From assembly GCA_016744335.1 (NCBI GenBank), contig JADGEO010000024.1, positions 1 through 57,418 on the forward strand: a DNA stretch of 57,418 nt, written 5' to 3'. Both the position numbers and the translations under genes were made by a program. The first letter of the stretch is position 1, and each line of letters opens with the position of its first letter. The notes below the pieces were generated by a model. That model saw nothing but the letters and a program-made list of their open reading frames with translations, did no database searches and had not been told where the DNA came from. Source of the DNA: Anaerolineales bacterium (GTDB lineage: Bacteria; Chloroflexota; Anaerolineae; Anaerolineales; Villigracilaceae). Positions 36,201-44,670 of this stretch are shown here, piece by piece.

Positions 36201-39134
36201 ATGAAAGATTGGAAAGAAATTCTTAACACTTTAGCTGGCAAATTAACAGCAGGACTTGCCTTTGCTATTATTCTTGTCTTTTTGATTTCTTTATATGGAG
36301 AAGAAATTCCCGCTCATTACGAGAGTTTTATTTATATTATTATAGGGGTGAGCTATTTGGGTTATTTTCTTCTTGAAATTTTTCGGGTGCAACAGAAAAG
36401 TAGCTCAAAGAAGGAAAATATAATCGAAATAGAGGGGGATGTAGAGAAATCAATTATTTCTACGGGAAAAAATAACGCTGTTAATTACAGAGATAATTCA
36501 GTAGAAATAGCAGGGAATCTTGAAAAAGGGGTATTGGCTACCGGAGATAATTTGCAAATCAACTATTTTGATAAATATCATTCGCAAGTGAGCAAAAAAG
36601 AGTTGCATAAGCAAATAGATAAATATCTAGCATGGGCAGAAGAGTATTTTGGTTCAATTACTTTACGAGGTATTGAAAAAGGCGGTAAACCCGCTGTTGT
36701 TTTACCTCTTGAAGATGTTTATGTTTCCTTAAGGGCTGAATATAACGCAGAGAAAAATGAAGAAAATTCATTCAAAATGCAAAGAGAAGAAAAAGGTAAA
36801 GAAGAAGTTTCCTTAGATGAAGTTTTATCTTTATCCTCACGCTTAATTATCACAGGTGGACCAGGAAGCGGAAAAACTACTGTTCTACAACATATTGCTT
36901 GGTCTTTGGCACGCACTTTTTTGAAAAAGGACGAGAAAATTGCCAAAGAAAAATTAGGATTAAATCCGCCCATCCCCTTACCGATTTATGCCCCACTTAG
37001 TCTATATGCTAGTTATCTTCGTGATTTGCCAAATGGTGAGAGAAGAAAGAAAACAATTGTCGCTTTTTTAGCGGAGCATTTATTACAAAGCCAAACGGGA
37101 CTTAATATTGACGCTAAATTTATAGATAATCTTTTGGATGAAGGCGAACATGTCTTGCTTCTTTTAGATGGCTTAGATGAGATTCCAGATGAAGATGAAC
37201 GCGGCGAAATTAGACAAGATATTGAGCAATTAGCCGCCGGGAAAGAAAAACTGCGCATTGTGGTCACAAGCCGAACAACAGCTTATCAGGGGCAATCGGT
37301 GTTGGGACGCGGATTTCAGCATCTTAGTGTTTTGCCTATAGATGAAAAGCAAATTGCCTCTATGATTGAGCAAGCCTATAAGGCAATTTTTCCAAATTCT
37401 TTGCCAAAAGCAAAAAAGAAAGCAAGCGAATTGATTAAGGGTATAAAAAAATTAGAAGCAGATCGGCGTGAGCGTCTGGCTGATGAGGCTCAAACCTTGG
37501 TTTCCTCTCCTCTGATGGTGCGTATGTTTTTAATTGTCCATTTCAACAATAGAAATTTACCCGAACAACGCGCCGATTTATATGAGAAAGCTATTGAAGC
37601 GATGTTAAGTTCTGATTACACTTTAGACGAAGATGTAAGCCGAGATATTAGAAATAGAATTGGGGTTAAATTATCTCGTGAAATGCTGGCTTTGTTGGCT
37701 TTTAGAATGCACCAACGCGGTCAAGAGCAGGGACGTGAAATAGAAGAAGATGCTCTTAAGAAAATTCTTAATAATGAGCCTAGTTACGCGCCTTTTGTGA
37801 GGCAGTTATTAAGCCAAACGCGCCAACGTGGCACTTTGCTTGAAGAAAGAGATGGAGAATATAGATTTATTCACCTTTCTTTTCAAGAATTTTTGGTAGG
37901 ACGTTATTTGGTAGAAGAATGGGTAGATACAGAGAGAATTGCAAAATTCCTTGAAGATGGTCCCGTTCACGAATCGTGGTGGCGTGAACCTATTTTGCTC
38001 ATGCTTGGGTATTTAGATATAGAAAAAAGGAAGCAATCTCGAAAAATGCTTCATCGCTTGGGCGGTTTAGACGAAAATGGACTTGAGCAAAAAAAGTCTT
38101 TATCCCTTGAGCGTCAATTAGAAGCCTTTGAGTTAACGATTAATGCTCATTTAGAATTTCAGCATCGTGCAGAAGATATAAGTGAAAAACTAAAAAATAC
38201 AGGCTTATTTTTCTTCCAAAAAGAGACTCAAACCCGCGCTAATTTTGCTCCTGATATTTTAGCCTCTACTGCGAATGCACTCGATTCCCTAGGCTACAGA
38301 CCTAAAACCCAATATCAATTTATTCATATTCCCATGTCTTCCTCCCCTTCCTCTGCTTTAGTCGCTGTGCCTGGCGGCGGGTTTTATATGGGCAAATATC
38401 TTGTTACCAACGAAGAATATGCTCGTTTCCTCAATGCCGATGATTTTGCAGAAGAAAAATTTTGGGTCAATTTTCCCAAATTTCCTGAGCCAAAAGAAGG
38501 CGTTATTGAAGAAATTGGTGTTTGGAAAGAGGAAGGTTATGAGTGGCTAAAAAATAATTTGAATGAGTATAAAAAAGTATTGCCACGTTACTGGGACGAC
38601 CTCCGCTTTGGCATTAACCGCCCTAGCGCGCCCGTAAATGGGATTTCATGGTACGAAGCAAATGCTTATTGCAAATGGCTTTTAACGTATTGGGAAGCAT
38701 TGCCAGAAGCTGAGGCAAACCCTGATCTAAAACCGCGTTTAATTCGTTTGCCCATAGAAAATGAATGGGTTTTTGCGGCGGGTGGTGAAGAAAATAGGCG
38801 TTATGCTTGGGGTGTTTTGGAAGATGGTTTATTAGAAGAGAAAGAAGAAGTTACGCGTTATGCTAACACCCGTGAAAGTGGTCTTAACCGCACTACGCCT
38901 GTTTGGATGTACTCTGCTGGAGAAAGCTTGCCTTATCATTTAATGGATATGAGCGGTAATCTTTGGGAGTGGCAGGCAAATCCTTATGCGGATAGTTATC
39001 GCAGTCGCGTTTTGCGCGGCGGTTCTTTCTTCAATGATCTGGACGGCGCGCGTTGCGCCTACCGCCTCAACTTCACTCCCGATGGTCATAACTACGGCAT
39101 CGGGCTTCGTATTTGCGTCTCTCCCGTCTCCTAA
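36201..39134 (+). CDS. membrane-anchored NACHT NTPase fused to FGE/C-type-lectin domain; putative DGR target
   Basis: A 977-residue protein. Two TM helices (about 17-32, 43-60); two beta-type repeats of the IEIEGDVEKSIISTGKNNA form (73-123); a helical region; a NACHT module with Walker A GGPGSGKTT (219-227), Walker B LLLLDGLDEIP (319-328) and VVTSR (354-358); the winged-helix FIHLSFQEFL (556-565); and an FGE-sulfatase domain (about 722-977) that opens VAVPGGGFYMGKYLVT and holds MSGNLWEWQ at 917-925. Residues 938-970 match the variable end of DGR-diversified FGE proteins. It probably acts as a STAND-type sensor in which the FGE end binds a ligand. No adjacent effector or reverse transcriptase is seen. 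Confidence 0.85.
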   Translation: MKDWKEILNTLAGKLTAGLAFAIILVFLISLYGEEIPAHYESFIYIIIGVSYLGYFLLEIFRVQQKSSSKKENIIEIEGDVEKSIISTGKNNAVNYRDNSVEIAGNLEKGVLATGDNLQINYFDKYHSQVSKKELHKQIDKYLAWAEEYFGSITLRGIEKGGKPAVVLPLEDVYVSLRAEYNAEKNEENSFKMQREEKGKEEVSLDEVLSLSSRLIITGGPGSGKTTVLQHIAWSLARTFLKKDEKIAKEKLGLNPPIPLPIYAPLSLYASYLRDLPNGERRKKTIVAFLAEHLLQSQTGLNIDAKFIDNLLDEGEHVLLLLDGLDEIPDEDERGEIRQDIEQLAAGKEKLRIVVTSRTTAYQGQSVLGRGFQHLSVLPIDEKQIASMIEQAYKAIFPNSLPKAKKKASELIKGIKKLEADRRERLADEAQTLVSSPLMVRMFLIVHFNNRNLPEQRADLYEKAIEAMLSSDYTLDEDVSRDIRNRIGVKLSREMLALLAFRMHQRGQEQGREIEEDALKKILNNEPSYAPFVRQLLSQTRQRGTLLEERDGEYRFIHLSFQEFLVGRYLVEEWVDTERIAKFLEDGPVHESWWREPILLMLGYLDIEKRKQSRKMLHRLGGLDENGLEQKKSLSLERQLEAFELTINAHLEFQHRAEDISEKLKNTGLFFFQKETQTRANFAPDILASTANALDSLGYRPKTQYQFIHIPMSSSPSSALVAVPGGGFYMGKYLVTNEEYARFLNADDFAEEKFWVNFPKFPEPKEGVIEEIGVWKEEGYEWLKNNLNEYKKVLPRYWDDLRFGINRPSAPVNGISWYEANAYCKWLLTYWEALPEAEANPDLKPRLIRLPIENEWVFAAGGEENRRYAWGVLEDGLLEEKEEVTRYANTRESGLNRTTPVWMYSAGESLPYHLMDMSGNLWEWQANPYADSYRSRVLRGGSFFNDLDGARCAYRLNFTPDGHNYGIGLRICVSPVS
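39012..39119 (+). repeat. putative DGR variable repeat (VR)
   Basis: From the codon after GGS (943) to the codon before IG (966), 22 of 24 codons end in C or T, and the variable positions hold F, D, L, G, Y, H, N and T where family consensus has Asn-rich sequence. This is what adenine-directed mutagenesis of AAY codons produces. The template repeat is not in the window. Confidence 0.6.
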
Positions 39135-39208
39135 TCTCTGTTCTCTGAAACTCTGAACTCTGTATCTCTGATTCTTTGCAGTGGTAGGTTGCTTATATTT
39201 TTTGTTTC

Positions 39209-39221
39209 CGCCGAAGGCGGT
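39209..39221. repeat. small hairpin downstream of the VR
   Basis: CCGCC-GAA-GGCGG lies about 75 bases after the stop codon. It differs in loop from the REP palindromes. Confidence 0.5.
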
Positions 39222-39277
39222 CGATTTTTTTTGGTTCTAATTCAGGAAAACTTATAAGATTTTATACCCCTCCTTAC

Positions 39278-39304
39278 GCTCTAGCCGCTGTCCTCGGCGG
39301 CGGC
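39278..39304 (-). repeat. REP palindrome upstream of RAYT
   Basis: This is an inverted copy of the CCGCC...GGCGG-CTAGAGC element. Its stem has one C-A mismatch (CCGCC opposite AGCGG), between the two downstream variants. Confidence 0.75.
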
Positions 39305-39315
39305 TTATACCTAAA

Positions 39316-39858
39316 ATGACCTTCCCTTCCATTCACGATTCAACCCATCTCTATTTTGTCACAGCCTCCCTCATTGGCTGGAAACACCTTCTTTCAAAAC
39401 CCGCATATAGGCAAATTATTTTAGATTCCCTCGTTTGGCTACGCAAAGAAAAGAGAATGTTCCTCTACGCATTCGTGATTATGCCTTCTCATCTCCACCT
39501 TATCCTCAAACCAATAGACAGAGAAATTGGGGATTTATTGCAAACTTTTGGCTCTTATACCGCTCATGCAATTTTGAAGGAGTTGCGAAAAGAGAAAAAA
39601 ACAGAACTACTTAAGTTCTTCCACGAAAACAGGCGCGATTCGCGGCATAAGCATAGTCTTTGGCAAGATATTCAGGCGAAAAATATCTTTACACAAAAGG
39701 TCTTGATGCAGAAGATTGAGTATATTCATCAAAACCCCCTTGTAGCTGGTTTGGGTGGTGCTAGGGATGATTATTTATATTCAAGTGCCTGTTTTTACGA
39801 TAAGGATGTGATGCCAATAATTGAAATTGATGATATACGCGATTTTTTAGGTATATGA
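39316..39858 (+). mobile_element. REP-associated tyrosine transposase (RAYT, Y1_Tnp/IS200-like)
   Basis: A 180-residue HUH single-strand DNA transposase: HUH motif HLHLIL near residue 60, catalytic Tyr in KIEYIHQNPLVAGL near residue 138, and YSSA after it. It begins VTHLYFVTASL-like rather than with the IS200 consensus, as RAYTs do. REP palindromes lie 12 bases upstream and 15 bases downstream, with a further copy 125 bases later, so it can mobilise REP elements. It is a single domesticated gene. Confidence 0.85.
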
Positions 39859-39873
39859 GGGATATTTGTAAAT

Positions 39874-39900
39874 CCCGCCGCCGAGGACGGCGGCTAGAGC
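39874..39900 (+). repeat. REP palindrome 2 (C-G pair version)
   Basis: The stem is CCGCC-GAGGAC-GGCGG, followed by CTAGAGC. It lies downstream of the RAYT stop codon. Confidence 0.85.
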
Positions 39901-39998
39901 GGGGGAGAGAGTGTCTGTCTTACGATAAGGATGTGATGCCAATAATTGAAATTGATGATATACGCGATTTTTTAGGTATATGAGGGATATTTGCAAAT

Positions 39999-40025
39999 CC
40001 CGCCGCTGAGGACAGCGGCTAGAGC
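39999..40025 (+). repeat. REP palindrome 3 (compensated T-A version)
   Basis: The stem is CCGCT-GAGGAC-AGCGG, followed by CTAGAGC. Compared with the copy at 39874 it has C to T and the opposite G to A at the paired position. Confidence 0.85.
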
Positions 40026-40104
40026 AGGGGAGAGAGTGGGGGTGAGACAGCGTGTTCTTTGAAAACTTGCCACTTGCTAACCTTCAAACCTTCAAACCTT
40101 AAAT

Positions 40105-40461
40105 TCACAAAATATCCTCAAAGTGAGTAATCTTCGGCTCTGCTCCTGCTGGCTTACCAATCACCGAGACAGCATCAATGCGCCAAGAATCAATCTCGTG
40201 CTCTTCTGCATAATGCCCTGCCGATGCGAGCATGTGATCTTCTTTTTCGGGCGTAATCGCTTCTTCAGGATAACCGTAGCGGGTTGAAGTTCGCGTTTTG
40301 ACCTCGACGAAGATGGTGACCCCGTTCAGGCGCAGGATTAAGTCAATTTCCCCGTAGGGCGTGCGGATATTCCTATCTACAAAGTTATAGCCTTTTTTTT
40401 GCAAATAGTCTGCGGCAATACTCTCTCCCCAGTATCCGATTTTTTGATTATGCGTTTTCAC
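40105..40461 (-). CDS. YraN/UPF0102 family protein
   Basis: A 118-residue protein with a restriction endonuclease-like fold. The motif order is intact: GYWGESIAADYLQKKGY, TPYGEIDLILRLN with the Glu-x-Asp pair, and FVEVKTRTS with the catalytic Glu-x-Lys. A nuclease role is inferred from the fold; the biological role is unknown. It overlaps the glycosyltransferase start by four bases (ATGA). Confidence 0.92.
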   Translation of the reverse strand: MKTHNQKIGYWGESIAADYLQKKGYNFVDRNIRTPYGEIDLILRLNGVTIFVEVKTRTSTRYGYPEEAITPEKEDHMLASAGHYAEEHEIDSWRIDAVSVIGKPAGAEPKITHFEDIL

Positions 40462-41654
40462 GACAAAATACGTTCAACAATTTTACGTAAGGCTGATTCG
40501 GGTTCATCATCATGCGGGCGGGTGGCTTTGCTAATATTTTTATATAGGGTGGTCATCATTTCTGTCGTGCGTTGGATGGAGTAAAGGGCAGAGGTTTCAC
40601 GGGCGTTTCTGCCCATTTTTTCGCGGAGTTCTTTGTCTACGCAAAGGCGTGTCAGTTTTGCTGTGAAGGCGGGTAAATTCTCTTTGCTTAAGAAACCTGT
40701 CTTTTCATTTTCAACCGTATCACCAACGCCGGGGGAGTAGATTCCCATAACGGGCAAATTTGCACCCATGGCTTCAATAACTGAAAGCGGATGCACCTCA
40801 GAGATAGACGCGGTCACAAAGGCATCGCACATGCGGAGATAACCAGGCATTTTATCGTAATCTATGCGCCCAATGATATGAATGTTTTGGCTATTTTCTA
40901 GTTCTTTAATTTCATCTTTGACTTTTTCTGTGCTAGGACCGCCCCCGAGTAAAAGAAGGTGCACATTTTCTAAGGCTTCGGCTACGCCATTAAAGGCGGC
41001 TAATAAAAAGGATAGATTTTTTTCAGGTGCCAGCCGCCCCGCGTAAATGAGGAGAATATCATCATCGCTAAAGCCAAAATCTGCGCGTGAGAGTGCCTCT
41101 GCTTGCCGAAAACGTGTGATCTCTACACCATTGGGAACAACCTCAACGTGAGATTCTACATCTAATTTGCGTAGTATTTTCTCCATCCCCGGCGATGGAG
41201 AGATAACCATATCTACCGCATCGCAATAGCTGGGCATATAAGCTTTAAGGAGGCTATCGCTAATTATTTCAGGTAATAGCGGCATATATGCCTGTGCATA
41301 TAAATCGTAGCGGGTATGATTCGTGAAAATAACAGGGATTTTATGAGGAAGACAGTAGCGTAAAGCTAATAACCCGCTTAAAAGGGGATGATGAACGTGA
41401 ACAATATCCATTGTCTGAAGCAATTTCTTCGCTTCTCGGCTGTAGCGCAGACTCATATAAAAGCCAGTATCTATGAAAGCTTTCCCTGGTGAGCGAATGA
41501 TGCGAGTTTCATCATCTTCATAATCTAAGTTGCCAAAAGTAAAAATATAAACTTCATGACCAGCTTTTTCGAGATAACGCTTATTCAAGGCTATATAATT
41601 AGTAATTCCGCTGATATAGGGTTTATAGGTGTCAGCCATCATTCCAATGCGCAT
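40458..41654 (-). CDS. GT4 family glycosyltransferase
   Basis: A 398-residue GT-B transferase. The acceptor-domain start MRIGMMADTYKPYISGITNYI is typical of GT4 lipid and mannosyl transferases. The nucleotide-sugar domain has VPNGVEITRF, YAGRLAPEKN and ASISEVHPLSVIEAMG with the E-x7-E pair. It may glycosylate a membrane lipid or cell-wall carrier. It forms a pair with yraN and is divergent from ttuB (70 bases between starts). Confidence 0.88.
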   Translation of the reverse strand: MRIGMMADTYKPYISGITNYIALNKRYLEKAGHEVYIFTFGNLDYEDDETRIIRSPGKAFIDTGFYMSLRYSREAKKLLQTMDIVHVHHPLLSGLLALRYCLPHKIPVIFTNHTRYDLYAQAYMPLLPEIISDSLLKAYMPSYCDAVDMVISPSPGMEKILRKLDVESHVEVVPNGVEITRFRQAEALSRADFGFSDDDILLIYAGRLAPEKNLSFLLAAFNGVAEALENVHLLLLGGGPSTEKVKDEIKELENSQNIHIIGRIDYDKMPGYLRMCDAFVTASISEVHPLSVIEAMGANLPVMGIYSPGVGDTVENEKTGFLSKENLPAFTAKLTRLCVDKELREKMGRNARETSALYSIQRTTEMMTTLYKNISKATRPHDDEPESALRKIVERILS

Positions 41655-41723
41655 ATATTTATCCTCTGATTTATTTTGAATATCTTCATTGATTGTACAG
41701 CAAGAAATGGTAAAATCGCAAGC

Positions 41724-41924
41724 ATGAAAAAAACAAGTACCATTATTCTGCGTGATAAGAAATATGATGTCAAAGCTGGCTCCACCATTCGAGCCGCGCT
41801 CCTAAAGTTAGAAATTCTCCCCGAATCGGTAATTTGTATTCGAGACGGAGAACTGCTAACTGAAGATAATATGCTCAAGGAAGGTGAAACGATTAAGCTC
41901 GTTTCTGTCATCTCTGGTGGATAG
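41724..41924 (+). CDS. ttuB: TtuB/ThiS-like sulfur carrier
   Basis: A 66-residue beta-grasp protein ending in the Gly-Gly required for C-terminal thiocarboxylation (SVISGG). KAGSTIRAALLKLEILPESVICIRDGEL matches ThiS/MoaD/TtuB helix-strand layout. ATG 41724 gives the normal size; the upstream opening at 41676 is too long for the family. The gene ends 45 bases before the TtuA-type gene, indicating the donor for tRNA 2-thiolation. Confidence 0.8.
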   Translation: MKKTSTIILRDKKYDVKAGSTIRAALLKLEILPESVICIRDGELLTEDNMLKEGETIKLVSVISGG

Positions 41925-41969
41925 CCAGTGATCATCCGACCATCAGATTACTAGACGAATAGACCAACT

Positions 41970-42896
41970 ATGAAATGTAAAAAATGTGGCGGTAAAGCCG
42001 TTATCAATATGCCTCAGCATAATATGGGGCTTTGCAAAGATGATTTTTTGCAATGGCTCCCTGAGCAGATGCAGAAGCATATAAAAAAACAGAAAATGTT
42101 CACCCCCGAAGAGAAGATTTTAGTCGCTGTTTCGGGCGGTAAAGATTCGCTTGCTCTTTGGGATATGCTCAATATCCTTGGGTATCAGGCAGATGGATTA
42201 TATATCGCCCTCGGCATTGATGAGGGGATTAGCTACTCATCTGAATCTCAACGCCTAACGGAGAAGTTCGCAAACGCGCGTGGCTTGAACTTGCATGTCG
42301 TTAATATGACAGCCGATTACGGGATAGATCTTCCCACCCTCGCTAAAGAAACGCGGCGTGGACGTGACAAGCCCTGCTCCTCTTGTGGCCTCGTTAAACG
42401 CCATGAGATGAATCGGATTGCGCGTGATTTTGGCTATGATGTGCTCGCTACGGGGCATAATCTTGATGACGAAGCCGCCACGCTCTTCTCGAACACCCTC
42501 CAATGGAATGGTGATTATTTAATTCGTCAGCATCCCGTTTTGGCAGAAAGAGATGGTTTAGCGCGCAAGGTAAAGCCATTATTTCGTTTTTATGAGAAAG
42601 AGATGGCGGCGTATACCCTTTTGCGAGGCATTGAATATATTTACGATGAATGTCCTTTTGCAGAAGGTTCTACTTCAACGCAATATAAAGAATTGCTCAA
42701 TCAATTAGAACATGAGCACCCTGGGACAAAGATACATTTCTTTACCAAATTTCTCTCTGCTAAAAAGAAGGGGCTTTTTGCAGAGCCAACAACCAAAATT
42801 GTGCCAGAATTACATATTTGCCCAAAATGTGGGCAACCGACATCGGCGCATGAGATTTGTACCTTTTGTAGGATGATGGATCGGGTAAACCAGTAA
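41970..42896 (+). CDS. ttuA: TtuA-type tRNA 2-thiolation protein
   Basis: A 308-residue TtcA/TtuA-family ATPase. N-terminal zinc finger CKKCGG; PP-loop SGGKDS near residue 56; Fe-S cysteines CSSCG and the later YDECPF; C-terminal zinc finger CPKCGQPTSAHEICTFCRM. In Thermus the family thiolates position 54 of tRNA with TtuB; other members modify U34. The pairing with a Gly-Gly sulfur carrier argues for the TtuA reaction. Confidence 0.87.
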   Translation: MKCKKCGGKAVINMPQHNMGLCKDDFLQWLPEQMQKHIKKQKMFTPEEKILVAVSGGKDSLALWDMLNILGYQADGLYIALGIDEGISYSSESQRLTEKFANARGLNLHVVNMTADYGIDLPTLAKETRRGRDKPCSSCGLVKRHEMNRIARDFGYDVLATGHNLDDEAATLFSNTLQWNGDYLIRQHPVLAERDGLARKVKPLFRFYEKEMAAYTLLRGIEYIYDECPFAEGSTSTQYKELLNQLEHEHPGTKIHFFTKFLSAKKKGLFAEPTTKIVPELHICPKCGQPTSAHEICTFCRMMDRVNQ

Positions 42897-42927
42897 AACG
42901 TAACGCGAGGTTTATCTCGCCCTTTGT

Positions 42928-43081
42928 AGTAAGGGCTTATGGAGATTGAATAATTGAATCGGTAATACCCCCTTCCTAGCCTTCCCCCGAAGGGGGAAGG
43001 GACAATTCATCCTCCTTTTGGGGAGATTTTAAAAGGGGCTTGTATTACGATTTGTTTTCTTAACTTTCTTTAGCCCTTACT
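42928..43081. repeat. nested palindromic element of about 154 bases
   Basis: The outer arms AGTAAGGGCT (42928-42937) and AGCCCTTACT (43072-43081) enclose GTAATAC/GTATTAC arms and an inner CCTTCCCCC-GAA-GGGGGAAGG hairpin. It is MITE-like in shape and without an ORF. It fills most of the 42897-43244 gap. Confidence 0.6.
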
Positions 43082-43182
43082 TCTCGAAAAAAGGATAATA
43101 GCGAAAGAGATTAGGACAAGGGGATGTTAATTTAGGGCAACCAAGCCTAAATCACGTTCGCTGTGCGGCTCTTCATCCAAAT

Positions 43183-43227
43183 AAAAAATCCCTCCGAGAA
43201 AAATATCATCTCGAAGGGATTTTTAAT
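43183..43227. terminator. terminator of glnA
   Basis: AAAAATCCCT-CGAGA arms pair with TCTCG-AGGGATTTTT. It lies 18 bases past the minus-strand glnA stop codon and can also end ttuA. Confidence 0.85.
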
Positions 43228-43244
43228 ATTTATTATTTCCTGAA

Positions 43245-44582
43245 CTACGCTGTTTCTAAATACCGCTTCACTTCCCAATCTGAGACATGCAAGCGGTGTT
43301 CTTCAATCTCAGCCCATTTGGCACGGGCGAAAGCCTCGTAAGCGGGTTTGCCCAGTGCGTCTTTGATGACGGTGTTGTTTTCCAGCTCGCGCATGGCTTC
43401 GGCGAGAGAGCCGGGCAGAGAATCAATGCCTTTCTCCGCTCGTTCTTTTTCTGTGAGATGATAGATATTGACGTTGTTCATGGGAGCGGTAATTTCTAGT
43501 TCGTTATCAATGCCATCGAGGGCGGCACCAAGCATGGCGGCTAATGCCAAATATGGGTTCGATGAGGGGTCAGGGAAGCGCAGTTCGGCACGTACGGCTT
43601 TTTCGCGTCCTTCAATATGGCGCGGAATACGGATAAGCGCAGAGCGATTGGTTTGTGCCCAACCGATGTAAACGGGGGCTTCGTAGCCTGGCACTAAGCG
43701 TTTATAAGAGTTGATGGTTGGGGCAACCACAGCGGTGAGGGCGCGGGCGTGTTTTAACTGCCCAGCCATGAAGTTGTAAGCTAATTTTGAAAGTTTGAAC
43801 TCATCACTATCATCAAAAAAGAGATTTTCACCATTTTCATCAAAAAGTGATTGGTGGCAGTGCATGCCTGAGCCATTTTCGCCAAAAATTGGTTTTGGCA
43901 TAAAGGAAGCGACCAGGCCGTTTTGGGCGGCAATTGCCTTCACGGTGTATTTTAGAGTCAAGATATTATCGGCAATGCGCAGGGCATCATCGTAACGAAA
44001 ATCAATTTCATGTTGTCCCAACGCTACTTCATGATGCCCCACTTCTATATCTAAGCCCATTTCATCGAGGGCTTCCATTAGCTCGGTGCGCACGCGCACG
44101 GCTTCATCGTTGGCAGAAAAATCGAAATATCCGCCTACATCATGCGGCACGGGGTGAACGCCTTCGCCATTGCCTCGTTTGAAAAGGAAAAACTCAGGCT
44201 CTGCGCCGATATTCAGCGTCCAGCCACGCTCGGCAATTTTTGCTAACATGCGTTTGAGCGTGCCGCGTGGGTCGCCTTCAAAAGGCTCGCCATCGGGGGT
44301 ATAAACATCGCAAAAAACACGCGCTCGGCGGCGTTCTTCGGGAGACCATGGCAAGACTGCATAAGTTTCTTTATCTACAATTAGGCGCATATCGCTTTCC
44401 TGAATGCGACCAAACCCCGCCACTGATGAGCCGTCAAACCATACGCCGTCTTCGGCGGCATCGGCAAAATTGTGCACTGGCATATCTACCGATTTTACCG
44501 TACCAGCGACATCGGTAAATTGCAAAGAAATAAATTTGACATTATCTTTTTCAATACGTTCGAGCAATTCTTTTGTTTCCAT
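43245..44582 (-). CDS. glnA: glutamine synthetase type I
   Basis: A 445-residue GSI-alpha-length enzyme. Signatures: FTDVAGTVKSVDMP, WFDGSSVAGFGRIQESDM, EPEFFLFK, FMPKPIFGENGSGMHCHQSL and the ATP/glutamate site NPYLALAAML. It converts glutamate and ammonia to glutamine. AGGAG precedes ATG 44582. No glnB or amt gene is adjacent. Confidence 0.96.
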   Translation of the reverse strand: METKELLERIEKDNVKFISLQFTDVAGTVKSVDMPVHNFADAAEDGVWFDGSSVAGFGRIQESDMRLIVDKETYAVLPWSPEERRRARVFCDVYTPDGEPFEGDPRGTLKRMLAKIAERGWTLNIGAEPEFFLFKRGNGEGVHPVPHDVGGYFDFSANDEAVRVRTELMEALDEMGLDIEVGHHEVALGQHEIDFRYDDALRIADNILTLKYTVKAIAAQNGLVASFMPKPIFGENGSGMHCHQSLFDENGENLFFDDSDEFKLSKLAYNFMAGQLKHARALTAVVAPTINSYKRLVPGYEAPVYIGWAQTNRSALIRIPRHIEGREKAVRAELRFPDPSSNPYLALAAMLGAALDGIDNELEITAPMNNVNIYHLTEKERAEKGIDSLPGSLAEAMRELENNTVIKDALGKPAYEAFARAKWAEIEEHRLHVSDWEVKRYLETA

Positions 44583-44670
44583 TTTTTTCTCCTAAAATAG
44601 TTGGATAGATCTTCCAAAAGCGTACGATTTTTAGCACGCAAATAATGGTAAATTAATTGGATGAGACGAC

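Larger units (their letters stand above)
39796..40045. repeat. 125-bp tandem duplication covering the RAYT 3' end and REP
   Basis: 39796-39920 and 39921-40045 are direct repeats with unit length 125. Unit 2 repeats the last 21 codons of RAYT as a non-coding copy, plus a REP. Homology fades after 40037. Confidence 0.85.

Noticed and set aside
39796..40045. Transposon target-site duplication
   Set aside because: The unit is 125 bp and covers coding sequence; it is a tandem duplication, not a TSD.
39135..40104. DGR template repeat next to the NACHT-FGE gene
   Set aside because: No A-rich near-copy of 39010-39130 and no reverse transcriptase frame in the neighbouring DNA; the nearby ORF is a RAYT.
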